From the NCBI GenBank assembly GCA_963932465.1, contig OZ010790.1, forward strand, positions 97,494,363-97,558,362: a stretch of DNA of 64,000 nucleotides, given 5' to 3'. Within the stretch, counting starts at the first letter, position 1, and the number at the start of each line of letters is the position of its first letter. The DNA comes from Maratus speciosus. Lineage: Eukaryota; Arthropoda; Arachnida; Araneae; Salticidae. Below are positions 22,697 to 32,702 of this stretch, one piece after another. The notes beneath the pieces are model-generated. The model searched no databases, was not told where the DNA came from, and worked only from the letters and a program-made list of their open reading frames with translations. The translations under genes were made by a program, and so were the position numbers.

Positions 22697-25139
22697 ACAT
22701 TATATCAGGTCTAGTTCTCCCAGCTATAAAAGACAAACATCCTATAAGATTTCTGTATGGAAACCTAGACATAATTTCTATTTCTTCCTTAGTGGAAGGT
22801 GAATCTTGCTTTGACAAAACCAAGCCCTTGGGAATAGGTACAGAGCTTACAGGAAATTTAAATTCTGCAAACATTTCACAAACTTTCTCAATATACGAGG
22901 TTTGGTGAATGTACAGGTGATTTCCTATCTCTTCAAACTCTATGCCCAATAGCTTTCTGGTTGTCCCCATAATTTTTAAATTAAAATGTTTTTGCAGCAA
23001 ATTTAACCCATAATCCAAATCATCTTGAGTTTTACCAAAAAGAACCATATCGTCAACATAAAGTAAAAGAATCAATCTGGACTGAAACATGTATACACAA
23101 TTACACCAATCGAGTTTATGAAAATCTAATTTGGATAAAACATCATCCACTTCAAAGAACCACTGTCTGCCAGATTGATGCAGACCATAAATGGCCTTAT
23201 TCAACTTACAAACTTTATTTCTTTCTTTAATAAAACCCTCAGGTTGGTGCATGTATACAGTCTCATCCAGATTAGCATAAAGATAAGCGTTGTTGACATC
23301 TACCTGGACATTAACCCATTTTAACAGACATGAAAATATGGCAAAGAATAATCTAACTAGTGAAAAACTTATGACTGGACTGAAAACTTCCTCATAATTT
23401 TCTCCTTTAACTTGGTTGAAACCTTTTGCTACCAATCTAGCCTTATACCTAACTATTTCATTTTTCTCGTTCCTTTTTAAGGTATACACCCAACGGTTAC
23501 CAAGAATCTTAGCATCTTTTGGTGGTATCACAAGATCCCATACATTACGCTCATGCATAACATTTAACTCTTGGTTCATTGTGTCCCTCCAATTTGATGC
23601 TTCAGGTGTTTTAATGGCTTGATTGTAGGTTTGAGGAATTTTAATTTCAGTTAAGTTGGCCTCACCTATATTTAAAAGATTAGTTACTTTACCAGATTCT
23701 TTATTTTTACTGCTGAAATCAAACAAGTTTTTATCACATTCTATTTTATTTGTTTTACAATAATCTATTAATTCATTAAAAGATCTAATTCTAGTATTTG
23801 TTCCTTCTATGCCATAATAAATGTCTGTTTTATCCCTTCCTGTTTTACGTGTTACTGCCTTACGGGTCCATGGAATAGATCTACAAGGTTTTAAACTAAA
23901 CCGCTCTGAACTCTGGTCTTGATCTGACACACTAACTCTTTCAATGTCATTCCCCAATTGAGGTGTATTCTCAGGTTCATCAAAAATATCTCCATCTTCT
24001 GGAAAGTCAAAAAGTGAAAAATTAAATTTTTGTTCTTTTAGTTTTGAAACGATATCTACCCCCCTTTTAGTTTCATCAAACTTAACGTTAATAGTTTCAA
24101 CAACTTTATTTTCCTCTATTAACCAAATTCGGTAGCCTTTTGTTGTATGAGCATACCCACACATGATCCCTAGTTTAGCTCGCATATCAAGCTTCTTTCT
24201 GACCTGCCTGGGCACTCCAACATATGCTACACAACCGAACTTTTTAAAGTGAGAAACCGAGGGTTTTCTGCCTGAATACATCTCAAAAGGGGTCTGTTTA
24301 TTTTGTTTGTGACAAACCCTATTCCAGGTATATGAAAAACAATGTAAGGCTTCAGCCCAAAATTTTTGACACAAGCCACTAGCATTGAGGAGAGTTTTTA
24401 TACCATCAAGAGCAGTTAAATTGAAACGCTCCGCAATGCCATTCATTTCTGGGCTATACGGATTCGTTTTCTCGTGACCAATTCCCTGCTTTTCTAAAAA
24501 ATTCTCAAAATCTTTGTTACAAAACTCCATGCCACCATCAGTTCTGATAGAAATTATTTTCTTATTTAAGTACCTTTCGGCCCTACTCTGGAATTTCAAA
24601 AACGTCTGAAATACATCAGACTTATTCCTGATGGTGTACACAGTAACAAAACGAGAAAAATCATCAATGATGGTAAAAAAATATCTACTCCCCCCATGCG
24701 ATGCCACTTGTAAGGGCCCGCACAAATCCATGTGTAAGAGCTCCAGAGCAGTTTTAGACCTTACTTTATTTATTGCCCTAAATGATGTTCTTTTAGATTT
24801 TGCAAGTTTACAGGAGATGCAATCCTCGGCCAACTTTGACAGCTTTGGAAGTCCTTTAACACTTTCATTTTTACATGTGTTAATTAAGTATTCATTTACA
24901 TGGCAAAATCTTTCATGCCATAATTCATTCAAATTAATTTTTTCAGAATGATTAGCTGAAATGTCAGCCGAGTTGCTTTCTCCTTTACACATGGAATTAT
25001 AATGAGAAGGTTTTAAAAAATACAAATCATTTTTTCTAACTGCATAAAATAACCAATTCCATTCTTTGTCATATACTACAAGCTTACTTTTACTACCTAC
25101 AAAATTTGCTCCTAACTTTTCAAGTTTACTGCCAGACAA
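22605..25139 (-). CDS. Copia pol: integrase and reverse transcriptase
   Basis: Domains in order: GAG-pre-integrase zinc module (H-E-R-F-C-H then C-I-S-C, about residues 75-115), integrase core with D in LHMDLCGPL, D in IRTDGGMEF and E in MNGIAERF, then the copia RT (NRWVYTLKRN, KARLVAKGFNQ, VDVNNAYL, catalytic LLLYVDDMVLF at about residue 700). The frame is open for 844 codons and is in phase with the upstream gag frame; a single TAA (25179-25181) separates them, and the start shown is not a real initiation site. Integrase inserts the cDNA; RT makes it in virus-like particles. Very little decay apart from the one stop and the downstream frameshift. Confidence 0.95.
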   Translation of the reverse strand: MSGSKLEKLGANFVGSKSKLVVYDKEWNWLFYAVRKNDLYFLKPSHYNSMCKGESNSADISANHSEKINLNELWHERFCHVNEYLINTCKNESVKGLPKLSKLAEDCISCKLAKSKRTSFRAINKVRSKTALELLHMDLCGPLQVASHGGSRYFFTIIDDFSRFVTVYTIRNKSDVFQTFLKFQSRAERYLNKKIISIRTDGGMEFCNKDFENFLEKQGIGHEKTNPYSPEMNGIAERFNLTALDGIKTLLNASGLCQKFWAEALHCFSYTWNRVCHKQNKQTPFEMYSGRKPSVSHFKKFGCVAYVGVPRQVRKKLDMRAKLGIMCGYAHTTKGYRIWLIEENKVVETINVKFDETKRGVDIVSKLKEQKFNFSLFDFPEDGDIFDEPENTPQLGNDIERVSVSDQDQSSERFSLKPCRSIPWTRKAVTRKTGRDKTDIYYGIEGTNTRIRSFNELIDYCKTNKIECDKNLFDFSSKNKESGKVTNLLNIGEANLTEIKIPQTYNQAIKTPEASNWRDTMNQELNVMHERNVWDLVIPPKDAKILGNRWVYTLKRNEKNEIVRYKARLVAKGFNQVKGENYEEVFSPVISFSLVRLFFAIFSCLLKWVNVQVDVNNAYLYANLDETVYMHQPEGFIKERNKVCKLNKAIYGLHQSGRQWFFEVDDVLSKLDFHKLDWCNCVYMFQSRLILLLYVDDMVLFGKTQDDLDYGLNLLQKHFNLKIMGTTRKLLGIEFEEIGNHLYIHQTSYIEKVCEMFAEFKFPVSSVPIPKGLVLSKQDSPSTKEEIEIMSRFPYRNLIGCLSFIAGRTRPDIMYAVNLLSQFQSNPGITHWNSLPIVRLFKIY

Positions 25140-25178
25140 GAGATTCCTTCGTAAATTTGGATTATATAAAACATTTTT

Positions 25179-26519
25179 TTAAATAATCTGATTAAAACTG
25201 CCATCTTTACATTTTACAAAAAAATTTACAGTACCCTTTCCCTGAACAGGACTTTCTTTTTCTCCAACAGCAAGTGACATCTGCATATTTGAAACAGGTT
25301 CAAAATCCAAAAACAAATTTTTGTTATTGCAAAAATGAGCCGTAGCAGCTGTGTCAAAGACCCAGCTACCACTTTGGCCAAAGTCAGATGAATTAGCTTC
25401 ATATGGAGAAATTTCAATTAAACTAGCCTCTTGTTCAGAGAAAGTACATTTCACATTATTACATTTTACTTTATCACAATTTACTTTACTACACTTTACA
25501 TTACTACATTTTACTTTATCACAATTTACTTTACTACATTTTACATTCCTACATTTTAATTCAATATTACTAGTTTCTGAAAATTTATTTTTAAATTGAG
25601 AATTTCTAGAATGAGAGCCTTTAGGTTGATAATTTTTAGATTGACCTTTAAGTTTACAATTAGCAATTAAGTGACCATAAGATTTACAACAATAACAAGG
25701 ACCTATTAATTTACTTTGCTTAACATTCTTATTTTTAGAAAATTTATTTTGATTTACATAATTGTCAGATTTATAAGAAGATTTACCTGTTTTACATTTA
25801 GCTATTTCACCAGAAAAAGCAACATTATCTGCAAGGTCTCTCTTTGCTAATTTCAGGCGGTTCTCCTCTAGCAGTAATTCAGATTCAATCTTGTCTGGAA
25901 CAAATTCGGTATCTGGCCAACGATAAATCGCTTGTACTGTTGATTGGAACTCCTCTGGTAAACTCCGGATCATCTGATAACCCAAATACAGAGGCTGTAA
26001 AGTATGTCCAACTTCCCGAAGGCGTTCGGCAGCTTGCTTCACTCGACAGAGGAAAAGGCCAAGATTCTCACTCGAATTATATCGGACACTAAAAAACTCA
26101 TCCAGCAAATGTATCACTCGGGCTCTTGTAGTTGGTTCAAAATGATCTTTTAAAATTTTCCAGGCAGCAGCTCCACTAGTTGTACCAGCGATTAAAGGCT
26201 TAAACTCAGGCGATAAGGTCTGATAGATTATTGTATACGACCTAGCTTTTCTTAAATTCATCTCGCTTCTTTCCCTCCAAGTCAACTGGTCTGTTACAGG
26301 AACTGTTTTATCCTCCTTCCCTGCTTTCGGTTCCGACGATTCCCCCGTTTCTTTCACCTCATTCTCTGGATCAGGATTCTCAATGTAGTTCCATGCTCCA
26401 AAATGCATTAACAGGACTTTCACTTCTATCTTCCATGTTTCCCAATTCGTGGAGGTCAAAAGAGCAATGTTAGATAATTCCATCTTTAACACGGCCTCCG
26501 TCGAAGCAATTGTAAACAC
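25179..26519 (-). CDS. Copia gag and protease
   Basis: 446 codons. The N-terminal part is a copia-type gag (WETWKIEVKVLL ... WKILKDHFEP ... SLPEEFQSTV). A zinc knuckle C-Y-C-C-K-S-Y-G-H-L-I-A-N-C follows at about residue 275. Between knuckle and protease lies a cysteine repeat: a 15-residue unit (NVKCSKVNCDKVKCS) present about twice. Then comes the protease active site WVFDTAATAHF, where the family usually has D-S/T-G; here alanine replaces glycine. The frame ends in TAA just before KNVLYNPNLRRN, which normally continues the polyprotein. It starts about 210 bp after the primer site. Confidence 0.93.
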   Translation of the reverse strand: MFTIASTEAVLKMELSNIALLTSTNWETWKIEVKVLLMHFGAWNYIENPDPENEVKETGESSEPKAGKEDKTVPVTDQLTWRERSEMNLRKARSYTIIYQTLSPEFKPLIAGTTSGAAAWKILKDHFEPTTRARVIHLLDEFFSVRYNSSENLGLFLCRVKQAAERLREVGHTLQPLYLGYQMIRSLPEEFQSTVQAIYRWPDTEFVPDKIESELLLEENRLKLAKRDLADNVAFSGEIAKCKTGKSSYKSDNYVNQNKFSKNKNVKQSKLIGPCYCCKSYGHLIANCKLKGQSKNYQPKGSHSRNSQFKNKFSETSNIELKCRNVKCSKVNCDKVKCSNVKCSKVNCDKVKCNNVKCTFSEQEASLIEISPYEANSSDFGQSGSWVFDTAATAHFCNNKNLFLDFEPVSNMQMSLAVGEKESPVQGKGTVNFFVKCKDGSFNQII

Positions 26520-26727
26520 ACTTCAACAATGTTGGTAAGGTTCACGAAAAAACATCCGAAGAATTGACGAAAAACATTACGAAAGTCCATGGGAGACGTC
26601 GAAAAAATTCATAACAAACGTCATTCAGAAACATCTGAACTCCAGCAAAGAGGTACATCTTTTAAGAAACAGGAAAAGTTCATCAGCGCTTAGCAGAAAA
26701 AAAACATTATCTTCACTTCCACAGGGC

Positions 26728-26743
26728 CACTGGGCCCATAACC
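26728..26743 (-). promoter_or_regulatory. Copia primer-binding site (half-tRNA-iMet type)
   Basis: GGTTATGGGCCCAGTG on the minus strand, abutting the 5' LTR end (...CAACA). This is the sequence that copia uses to pair with the anticodon-side fragment of initiator tRNA-Met. Confidence 0.88.
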
Positions 26744-27367
26744 TGTTGACCAATTAAAACATTGGCCAAACAGAGTTGCTGTGGTTAATGTGGAAGACTT
26801 AAGACACCAGCTCTAAAACAAATTCATTTTATTTGAAGCAAGATGATATGATTATATACAATATAACAGCTTTACTTCGCCGTCAAATCATAATATAAAA
26901 ATAAACTAATATCTAATGATTCTACATTATGACAAGTTATACAAACGTACAATAATTCACGAAGCTACTAATCCACAATCAGTCCAGACCTTTATACACC
27001 CGGTAACAGCAATTGTTTTGCATAAAAATTGTTGCCAATCGATAGATACAAACTTACTCAGAATACATCCGAAACTCCGATCATACGAACGCAACTTAAA
27101 CGCCATTGGCTGCAAACCATGACGTCACAAGTCAGCCGTTCACGGCGAAAGATGAGATACCGAAATCACTGTTACTGACAGTTACTCAGTAACGGCACTT
27201 GCCTCAAAAGCTAATACGCATGAATGAAAATGCCGGTCGTTTCGGATGTAAACAAGAACAAGAGAGGGTGAAAAATAAACGTGCATCAATAGGAAGTAAA
27301 TACTTTAAAGCTTTATCATTCAAGTTAAACTTTACTGAATGTTTAAATAAACAATTGATGCATAACA
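26744..27367 (-). repeat. Copia 5' LTR
   Basis: Starts TGTTATGCATCAATTG and ends GGTCAACA on the minus strand; carries the element's promoter and poly(A) signals. Followed by ATTTT, then the interrupted host LTR resumes (CGAACATCGGCGGGAGA). Confidence 0.95.
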
Positions 27368-27372
27368 ATTTT

Positions 27373-28347
27373 CGAACATCGGCGGGAGATAAATAGAATA
27401 GCTGGGAAGTTCTGATAATTTTAGTAGTGCACATATATTCCTTCAGTGCTTTGATTTTGTCTCTTTAATTATATAGTTGGCATTATGTTTTTCAGATCTT
27501 TTAAAGTGAAACTTTCTGCATTATTCTACTAGTGAGGTTGTTAGGCATGAGGCATTTTTATATTAATTTTGTTTAAAAGTAATCTAGTCATTGAACTGTT
27601 TTATCTCGGGGTGTCAAGATGGATGTTCTGGTATGAAGTACTTTGGAGCCGTATTAAGTGTGTTTCCTGGAAGTGCTGTTTAAGAAAGAGGATTTAATCT
27701 TTCGTATTTTTGCTGAACTTGCCGTCATGACATCTTGGGGAACTCGTTCATGTGGGGATTGCTTCGGCGATACTTTCATGTTTTTCCTCAGTGGTGGAGT
27801 TATGCATTGGTTTCCTGTGTTCAGCCCGGTTTGAAAGTAAAGCGTGTCTTTGGACATTTGTATCTTCTTTGACTTGGTTAAAAATTGATCTTATAATATT
27901 GCATATTTGAGTTCCGGATCGACTAGTCATCTTTTTACGATGTTATGTGAGGTTTAATAATGAAGTGGGCTATTATGCCGTCAAGCCATCATGTCGTGAG
28001 GTTCTGATGTTATTCAGATAAGTAATGTGTAACTAAAGTGAATATGGTTTTAATATTTTTTTTATTTAAAGTTTATTTTAATTTAAAATATATTTTTATT
28101 TATATGTTGACCTTTTAAATTGTTAATAAACTATTGTGCACTATTAAATACGTCATCTTTATTTATTGAAAACCACCACATTTATTAAAGTTATTTTAAT
28201 GTTATCTTTTTCCTAGGTTATTATTCTTAGAAATAGTAATCATTTTTATTTGGGGTTTATAAAAACAGCTATAACGCTTCTTCTTGCTTTTTGCCCTCTG
28301 CTATTTATCAAACCCCTATATTCATTACGTTAGTAGTGAATATAACA
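27373..28347 (+). repeat. Main part of the 5' LTR of the LARD-like element
   Basis: Continues the sequence cut at 21226. It holds a promoter-like CGGCGGGAGATAAATAGAAT right after the Copia insertion. The 3' part contains CCACCACATTTATT and a 75-base hairpin whose ends are TTTGGGGTTTATAAA and TTTATCAAACCCC. The solo LTR at 15189-16612 is collinear. Confidence 0.75.
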
Positions 28348-31300
28348 ATGGGTTATGGGCTTCAAATATAAATTTAATTAAAACTAAAAATATAAAGTTC
28401 CTTTCAGCCCATAATGTATAATTAAGTAATTAGAGTTTATTTAAAGTATAAAGCAGCCTAAAATAATTGTTTATTTAAATTTTTGTTAATTGATAATTAT
28501 GCTATATGGTTTTAAGTTATGTTTCTATTTGCAGTTAACTACTTTTAAAAGTTTTTGTCTGTTATTATGGCTTTATAGATGAACTCTTTTGACATTGACT
28601 GGTCTAGTTATTTAATGTGGTGGAAATTATTCCGGCCCTTCAGGAAAGTTCGCGATAGTTTAGAGGGGGGGGGGTGTGAATTTTAGATGACATTTAACTT
28701 ATGAAAAACAATTTTTTTTTGTTTTCCTTTTAATAAGGCTAAAGTTTCATATTTCTTATTTATATATAAAGTATAATAAGGTTTAAATATTTAAGTTTAA
28801 TAGTTTTCTTTTATAAAAATATTAAGAAATAGTAAGATAATAATTTAAGATATGCAGATTTATATTTAAATTTTTTTGTAGAGTTAAAGCATATAAATGG
28901 TTATAAATTTTTAAAGATTTAATTGAAATACATTGTGAACTCATGACATGATTGGAACATTTACTATCTTGAAGATGACATAGCTAGTTTTATGAATGGC
29001 TGAATGGAAAGAAGCTGAAAGGAGATAAAGATGGTTTAATTTAAGTTTTCTAAATCTATTTTTCTCATCGGAGTTTCGTTTCAAGGAGTTCCAAATTTGA
29101 TTTTGAAGTGTTGTGACAGTCATCATGTGATTGAGTGGCCTACGACCAGTACGTTTCCGAAATGGAGCGTGCTGGAGCGCCATCATTGAATGACATTCTA
29201 TGTGATAAATAGCAGAACTGATTGGCGGGACTCGTGTCTTGAAATTGAACTTTCACTGGAATATACGAGGACAGAGAGAAACTTGTCGGCTGTTTAAAAG
29301 AGATTCACTCAAGGATTTTTAATTTTTGTGTTAGATTACGTGATATTTTGATAAGATGTGATATCTAAATTGTGTTCACCAGTTTTCCAATTTTTAACGA
29401 AACATCGTAAGGGTTGAATTTTGAATGCAGTACCCCACCATCTATAGAAGATTATTGCTTGTTTTTGTTAATAAAATAAATGTTTGTGTTAGATTTCATA
29501 CAAATATGTATTTTTGATTGAATTAGCGGGGCCTCTACTTGAGTTACCTCTGATGTTGGTAAAGTATATTTACGGCAAGATATTAAACCCTTTAAACATT
29601 TCCAGGACAGAGTGGGGCTATTTAAATTTTTTTTAATCCATAGTTAAGTTAAAAATTAAGTGCTAAAGTTTCAACTTTTAAATTTAATTCATATCTAAAT
29701 ATAGTATAATAAATTCATAAAATATATAATTTCATATCTATATAAAGGGTTCCTTATTTTTTTAATCTGACTAAAGGTCTTATAATATTAGATTTATAAT
29801 AAGGTTTTATTTTAAAGTTAACTCCAGTTATTGTCCCTCCCCCCTTGAATTTTTCAATAGTGGAAGTTTAAAATTTATGTTAAATTAAGTAAATACTTTA
29901 TTCAGTTTTAAGTTATAGATTTAAAAATTGTTCAATATTTGTTTTTAGTTGCAGATTTAAAATATTTAAAAAATGTTTAATTTTTGTTACAGGCTTATAA
30001 ATTTAAAAAGAAATTTAGTGTTCATCATTTGGAGGGATTTTTTTATTAGTGTTAGGTTTTAGAGAACCGTGCCCTCTGATGGTGAATGCTTGCATATTAA
30101 ATTCTTTTAATATTTCAATATTTTTAAGGGTAGTTAAAGGGGGGGAGGAGGTCATCATTCTGATTTTTTTTAGATCCATTTGCTTGTATGATGGGCCAGT
30201 TGTTGGAAATTCATGTTGGTCAAGTGTTCAACTATTTATTTTAATGACAACAGTTTGGCAAATAGTCAGATTTAGTGTCATGGGTTATATATAACCAATT
30301 TTTTTGTTGAACCTGTTGCTTGATTTCTTTGGGTTTCTGACTTGGCTCACTGTATAGATGAATTAAAATTTTTACAGATTTAAGTGTTTCTAGCCTGCCT
30401 CTTGTCCTGGATGTTTGAATCAAGTGATATATATATAATTTTGTGCAAATTTTATTCCTATGATAAAGGGGAGTATCTATATTTTTCTCTCAATCTTTAT
30501 GCTTTTTGATATTTAATGCACAGGAGTAATGTGTAAGACAAAGGTCATTTTTATACATGTTTTATGGATAGTAAATATACTTGAATAATTAATTTTTGTT
30601 TAAGTTATTTATGTTTAAGTTTTCTTAATTTGAAGTCTGACAGAATAAATTAAATTTGTGACAGTTATTGAAAAGTTAATTGAATTTTTATTGGCATTTA
30701 TTCGGGAGTCTGTTTTTCTGGATTATTAAGTAATTTTAAATGGCATATAGTTTGCCTTGTAATAAGTTTTTGCTCAATGTGGTTCAAAGGGATATCCTAA
30801 ATGGGAGTAACTTTTACCAAAGATTCTCGGAATTAAATGCTATTTTTTTGTTTTTAATATGTAATTACTCATGAAATCTTAAAAATCTGTTACATAGATA
30901 AAGATAGATGATATATTTAAATTTTTTAATATCAAGTGACCTTTAGATTTTTTTTAGCCTTTCTGTCTGGCGGTGGGGATTGATGTTCAGATGTTCACGC
31001 TCGCTCACCATCGGACAGTATAACCTTGAGGAAATTGTTGGCTTATGATGGTATGCGGTGTCTGTTCCAGTCTTGGCTAGTGTTATAGGAACTGGAAGAT
31101 CTTTTCCTAGTAATTGTTACTATATCCTGTAGTCATGTTAATATCTGAGCTTATGAATTCTTCGGAAATTTAATGGTGTCAGGTTTGGGAGGAGATCAAG
31201 TTTCTTCGTTTTATGCAGTTATCCAAGGTTAATATGGGTCTGCATGTGTTAATTAGGTCAAGCAGTGTGACGGGTATTGCATATCTTTATTGAGCCACAT

Positions 31301-31762
31301 TTCCATTCTTCCTTCATTTAATGTGTCACAAATTCATGAGTAATCTTTTTTTTATTTGAAGTATTTTTGTGTTAAGTTTAATTTTGTGTAAATCTTTTAA
31401 AGTTTTTATTATACTCTTAAAAGAACTATTCATGGCTTTTGGGAGAATTGTCTTGCTGGTGAAAGAATTTGATGAGTGTAATTTTTGTGGGGGGCTCTGC
31501 GGTTCTTAAATAAATGGAAATTGAGTTGATGAAACTGTTTAAAACATTGGTAATCTTTTTAATAAATTTTAAGTTTTTGTCCTTGTGGTGTGGAGAGAGT
31601 AACCATTGTAATCTGATGATGGACTTTATGAGTTGTAGGATTGTTTTAGTTTCTCATTATATTTTAAGAGGAGCTACTAGATTTTTTAAAGAAGTTTTTA
31701 CTGTAAAGTGGAGCTTTTATATTCAAAGATGGTTCTCTCGTCTGGACTGATGTTTCTTAGGG
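28348..31762 (+). other. Internal region of the LARD-like element, no coding sequence found
   Basis: T-rich on the plus strand. It begins with the primer-site-like GGGTTATGGGCTTC. I found no gag, protease, integrase or RT motif in any frame; the short open frames do not resemble known proteins. A G8-10 run lies at 28663. Some stretches (30960-31200) have higher GC but no recognisable content. Confidence 0.5.
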
Positions 31763-31871
31763 ATCATTTTTATTTGGGGTTTATAAAAACAGCTATAACG
31801 CTCCTTCTTGCTTTTTGCCCTCTGCTATTTATCAAACCCCTATATTCATTACGTTAGTAGTGAATATAACA
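31763..31871 (+). repeat. Remnant of the 3' LTR of the LARD-like element
   Basis: 109 bp repeating 28239-28347 with one visible change (CGCTCC for CGCTTC), ending TATAACA and followed by the GAGAA duplication. The first 1.4 kb of this LTR is missing. Confidence 0.78.
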
Positions 31872-31890
31872 GAGAATGCCAACTTGGCGA

Positions 31891-32702
31891 CGAACGTAAA
31901 CAACCTTTTCAAAATTTTAAGATTTAGATGTGTATCACTTGGCGTTACATGCTCACAATTCATTTTGGCTGCCACAATTAAACATCATATAAAGAAATAT
32001 CGAGATCAACATCCAAGTGCTGTAGATGTGTTAGATAATTCCCTATACGTCGATGATTTAATTTCCGGATCAGATTTAGATAACGAAGCTTATTATTTAT
32101 CAGCTACAGCTTCTGAAATTCTTAAAGAAGCTGGGATGAATTTAAGAAAGTTTAAAACAAATTCTATTAAACTTAGGGAACTGTGGGAATCTGGTAACTT
32201 AGGTATAAGTGAGGAGAACACAGGTAGTATCTTAAAAGTGCTAGGATTGATATGGAATACTGAATCTGATGTTTTGATGTTAGATGCGCAGCCCTTTGAA
32301 GAGTGTTATATCGATGATCCCACGAAGCGAACAGTTCTTAAAATGTTACTGAAAATTTATGATCCATTAGGATTTGTAAATCCATTTGTAATACGTATTA
32401 AAGCCTTGTTGCAAGAAACATGGCAAAGAGGTTTTGAGTGGGACAATAAATTACCCGAAGATTTGAAATGCGAGTGGAACACTTGGTTTTCAGAAGTTGT
32501 ACATTTACGCACATTTGAAATACCCCGAAAATATTTTCCTAACATTATAAACATTTCTGAAAATTCACAAATTCACATATTCTGTGATGCTATTCCCAAA
32601 GGGTATGGAGCAGTTGCTTATTTGCACTCCATTTCATTAACTGGCAAAATTCAAACAAGTTTTGTTTGGAGTAAGTTTAGATTAGCCCCCTCAAGAAGTT
32701 AA
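31891..32702 (+). pseudogene. BEL/Pao pol: end of RT and A17-type/RNase H region
   Basis: Starts in the middle of RT (RFRCVSLGVTCSQFILAATI). The active site NSLYVDDLISG is at about 32040. Then come the Pao-specific peptidase A17-like region (LGLIWNTESD, IYDPLGFVNPFVIRIKALLQ) and an RNase H-like motif, FCDAIPKGYGAVAY. The first half of RT, the protease and gag are absent. The frame ends at 32702 because of a frameshift in a C-run near 32690, after which RLELISAVVAAR continues in another frame. Polyprotein of a BEL retrotransposon, inactive. Confidence 0.93.

Larger units (their letters stand above)
21227..27367 (-). mobile_element. Nearly intact Ty1/copia retrotransposon
   Basis: Two 624-bp LTRs (21227-21850 and 26744-27367), TGTT...AACA, in which I see no difference. 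5-bp TSD ATTTT at 21222-21226 and 27368-27372. Primer site GGTTATGGGCCCAGTG (minus strand, 26743-26728), as in Drosophila copia, which is primed by an internal fragment of tRNA-iMet. Purine tract GGTGAAAAAGGAGG before the 3' LTR. Total 6141 bp. One in-frame stop and one frameshift in the coding part. Confidence 0.97.
20704..31871 (+). mobile_element. Long-LTR, apparently non-coding retroelement (LARD-like) with TSD GAGAA
   Basis: GAGAA at 20699-20703 and 31872-31876. The 5' LTR runs 20704-28347 (about 1.5 kb once the Copia insertion is removed), starts TGATAGAAAT and ends GTGAATATAACA. Its last 109 bp (28239-28347) recur at 31763-31871 with one visible difference; this is what is left of the 3' LTR. 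Directly after the 5' LTR is GGGTTATGGGC, like the half-tRNA-iMet primer site of Copia elements. The 3.4 kb between has no recognisable gene. Confidence 0.72.

Noticed and set aside
25351..25599. Plus-strand frame with LHFTLSQFTL repeats
   Set aside because: Antisense of the cysteine repeat in the Copia gag gene.
28941..29186. 81-codon minus-strand frame in the LARD-like interior
   Set aside because: No similarity to gag or pol that I can recognise, and no neighbouring coding signal.
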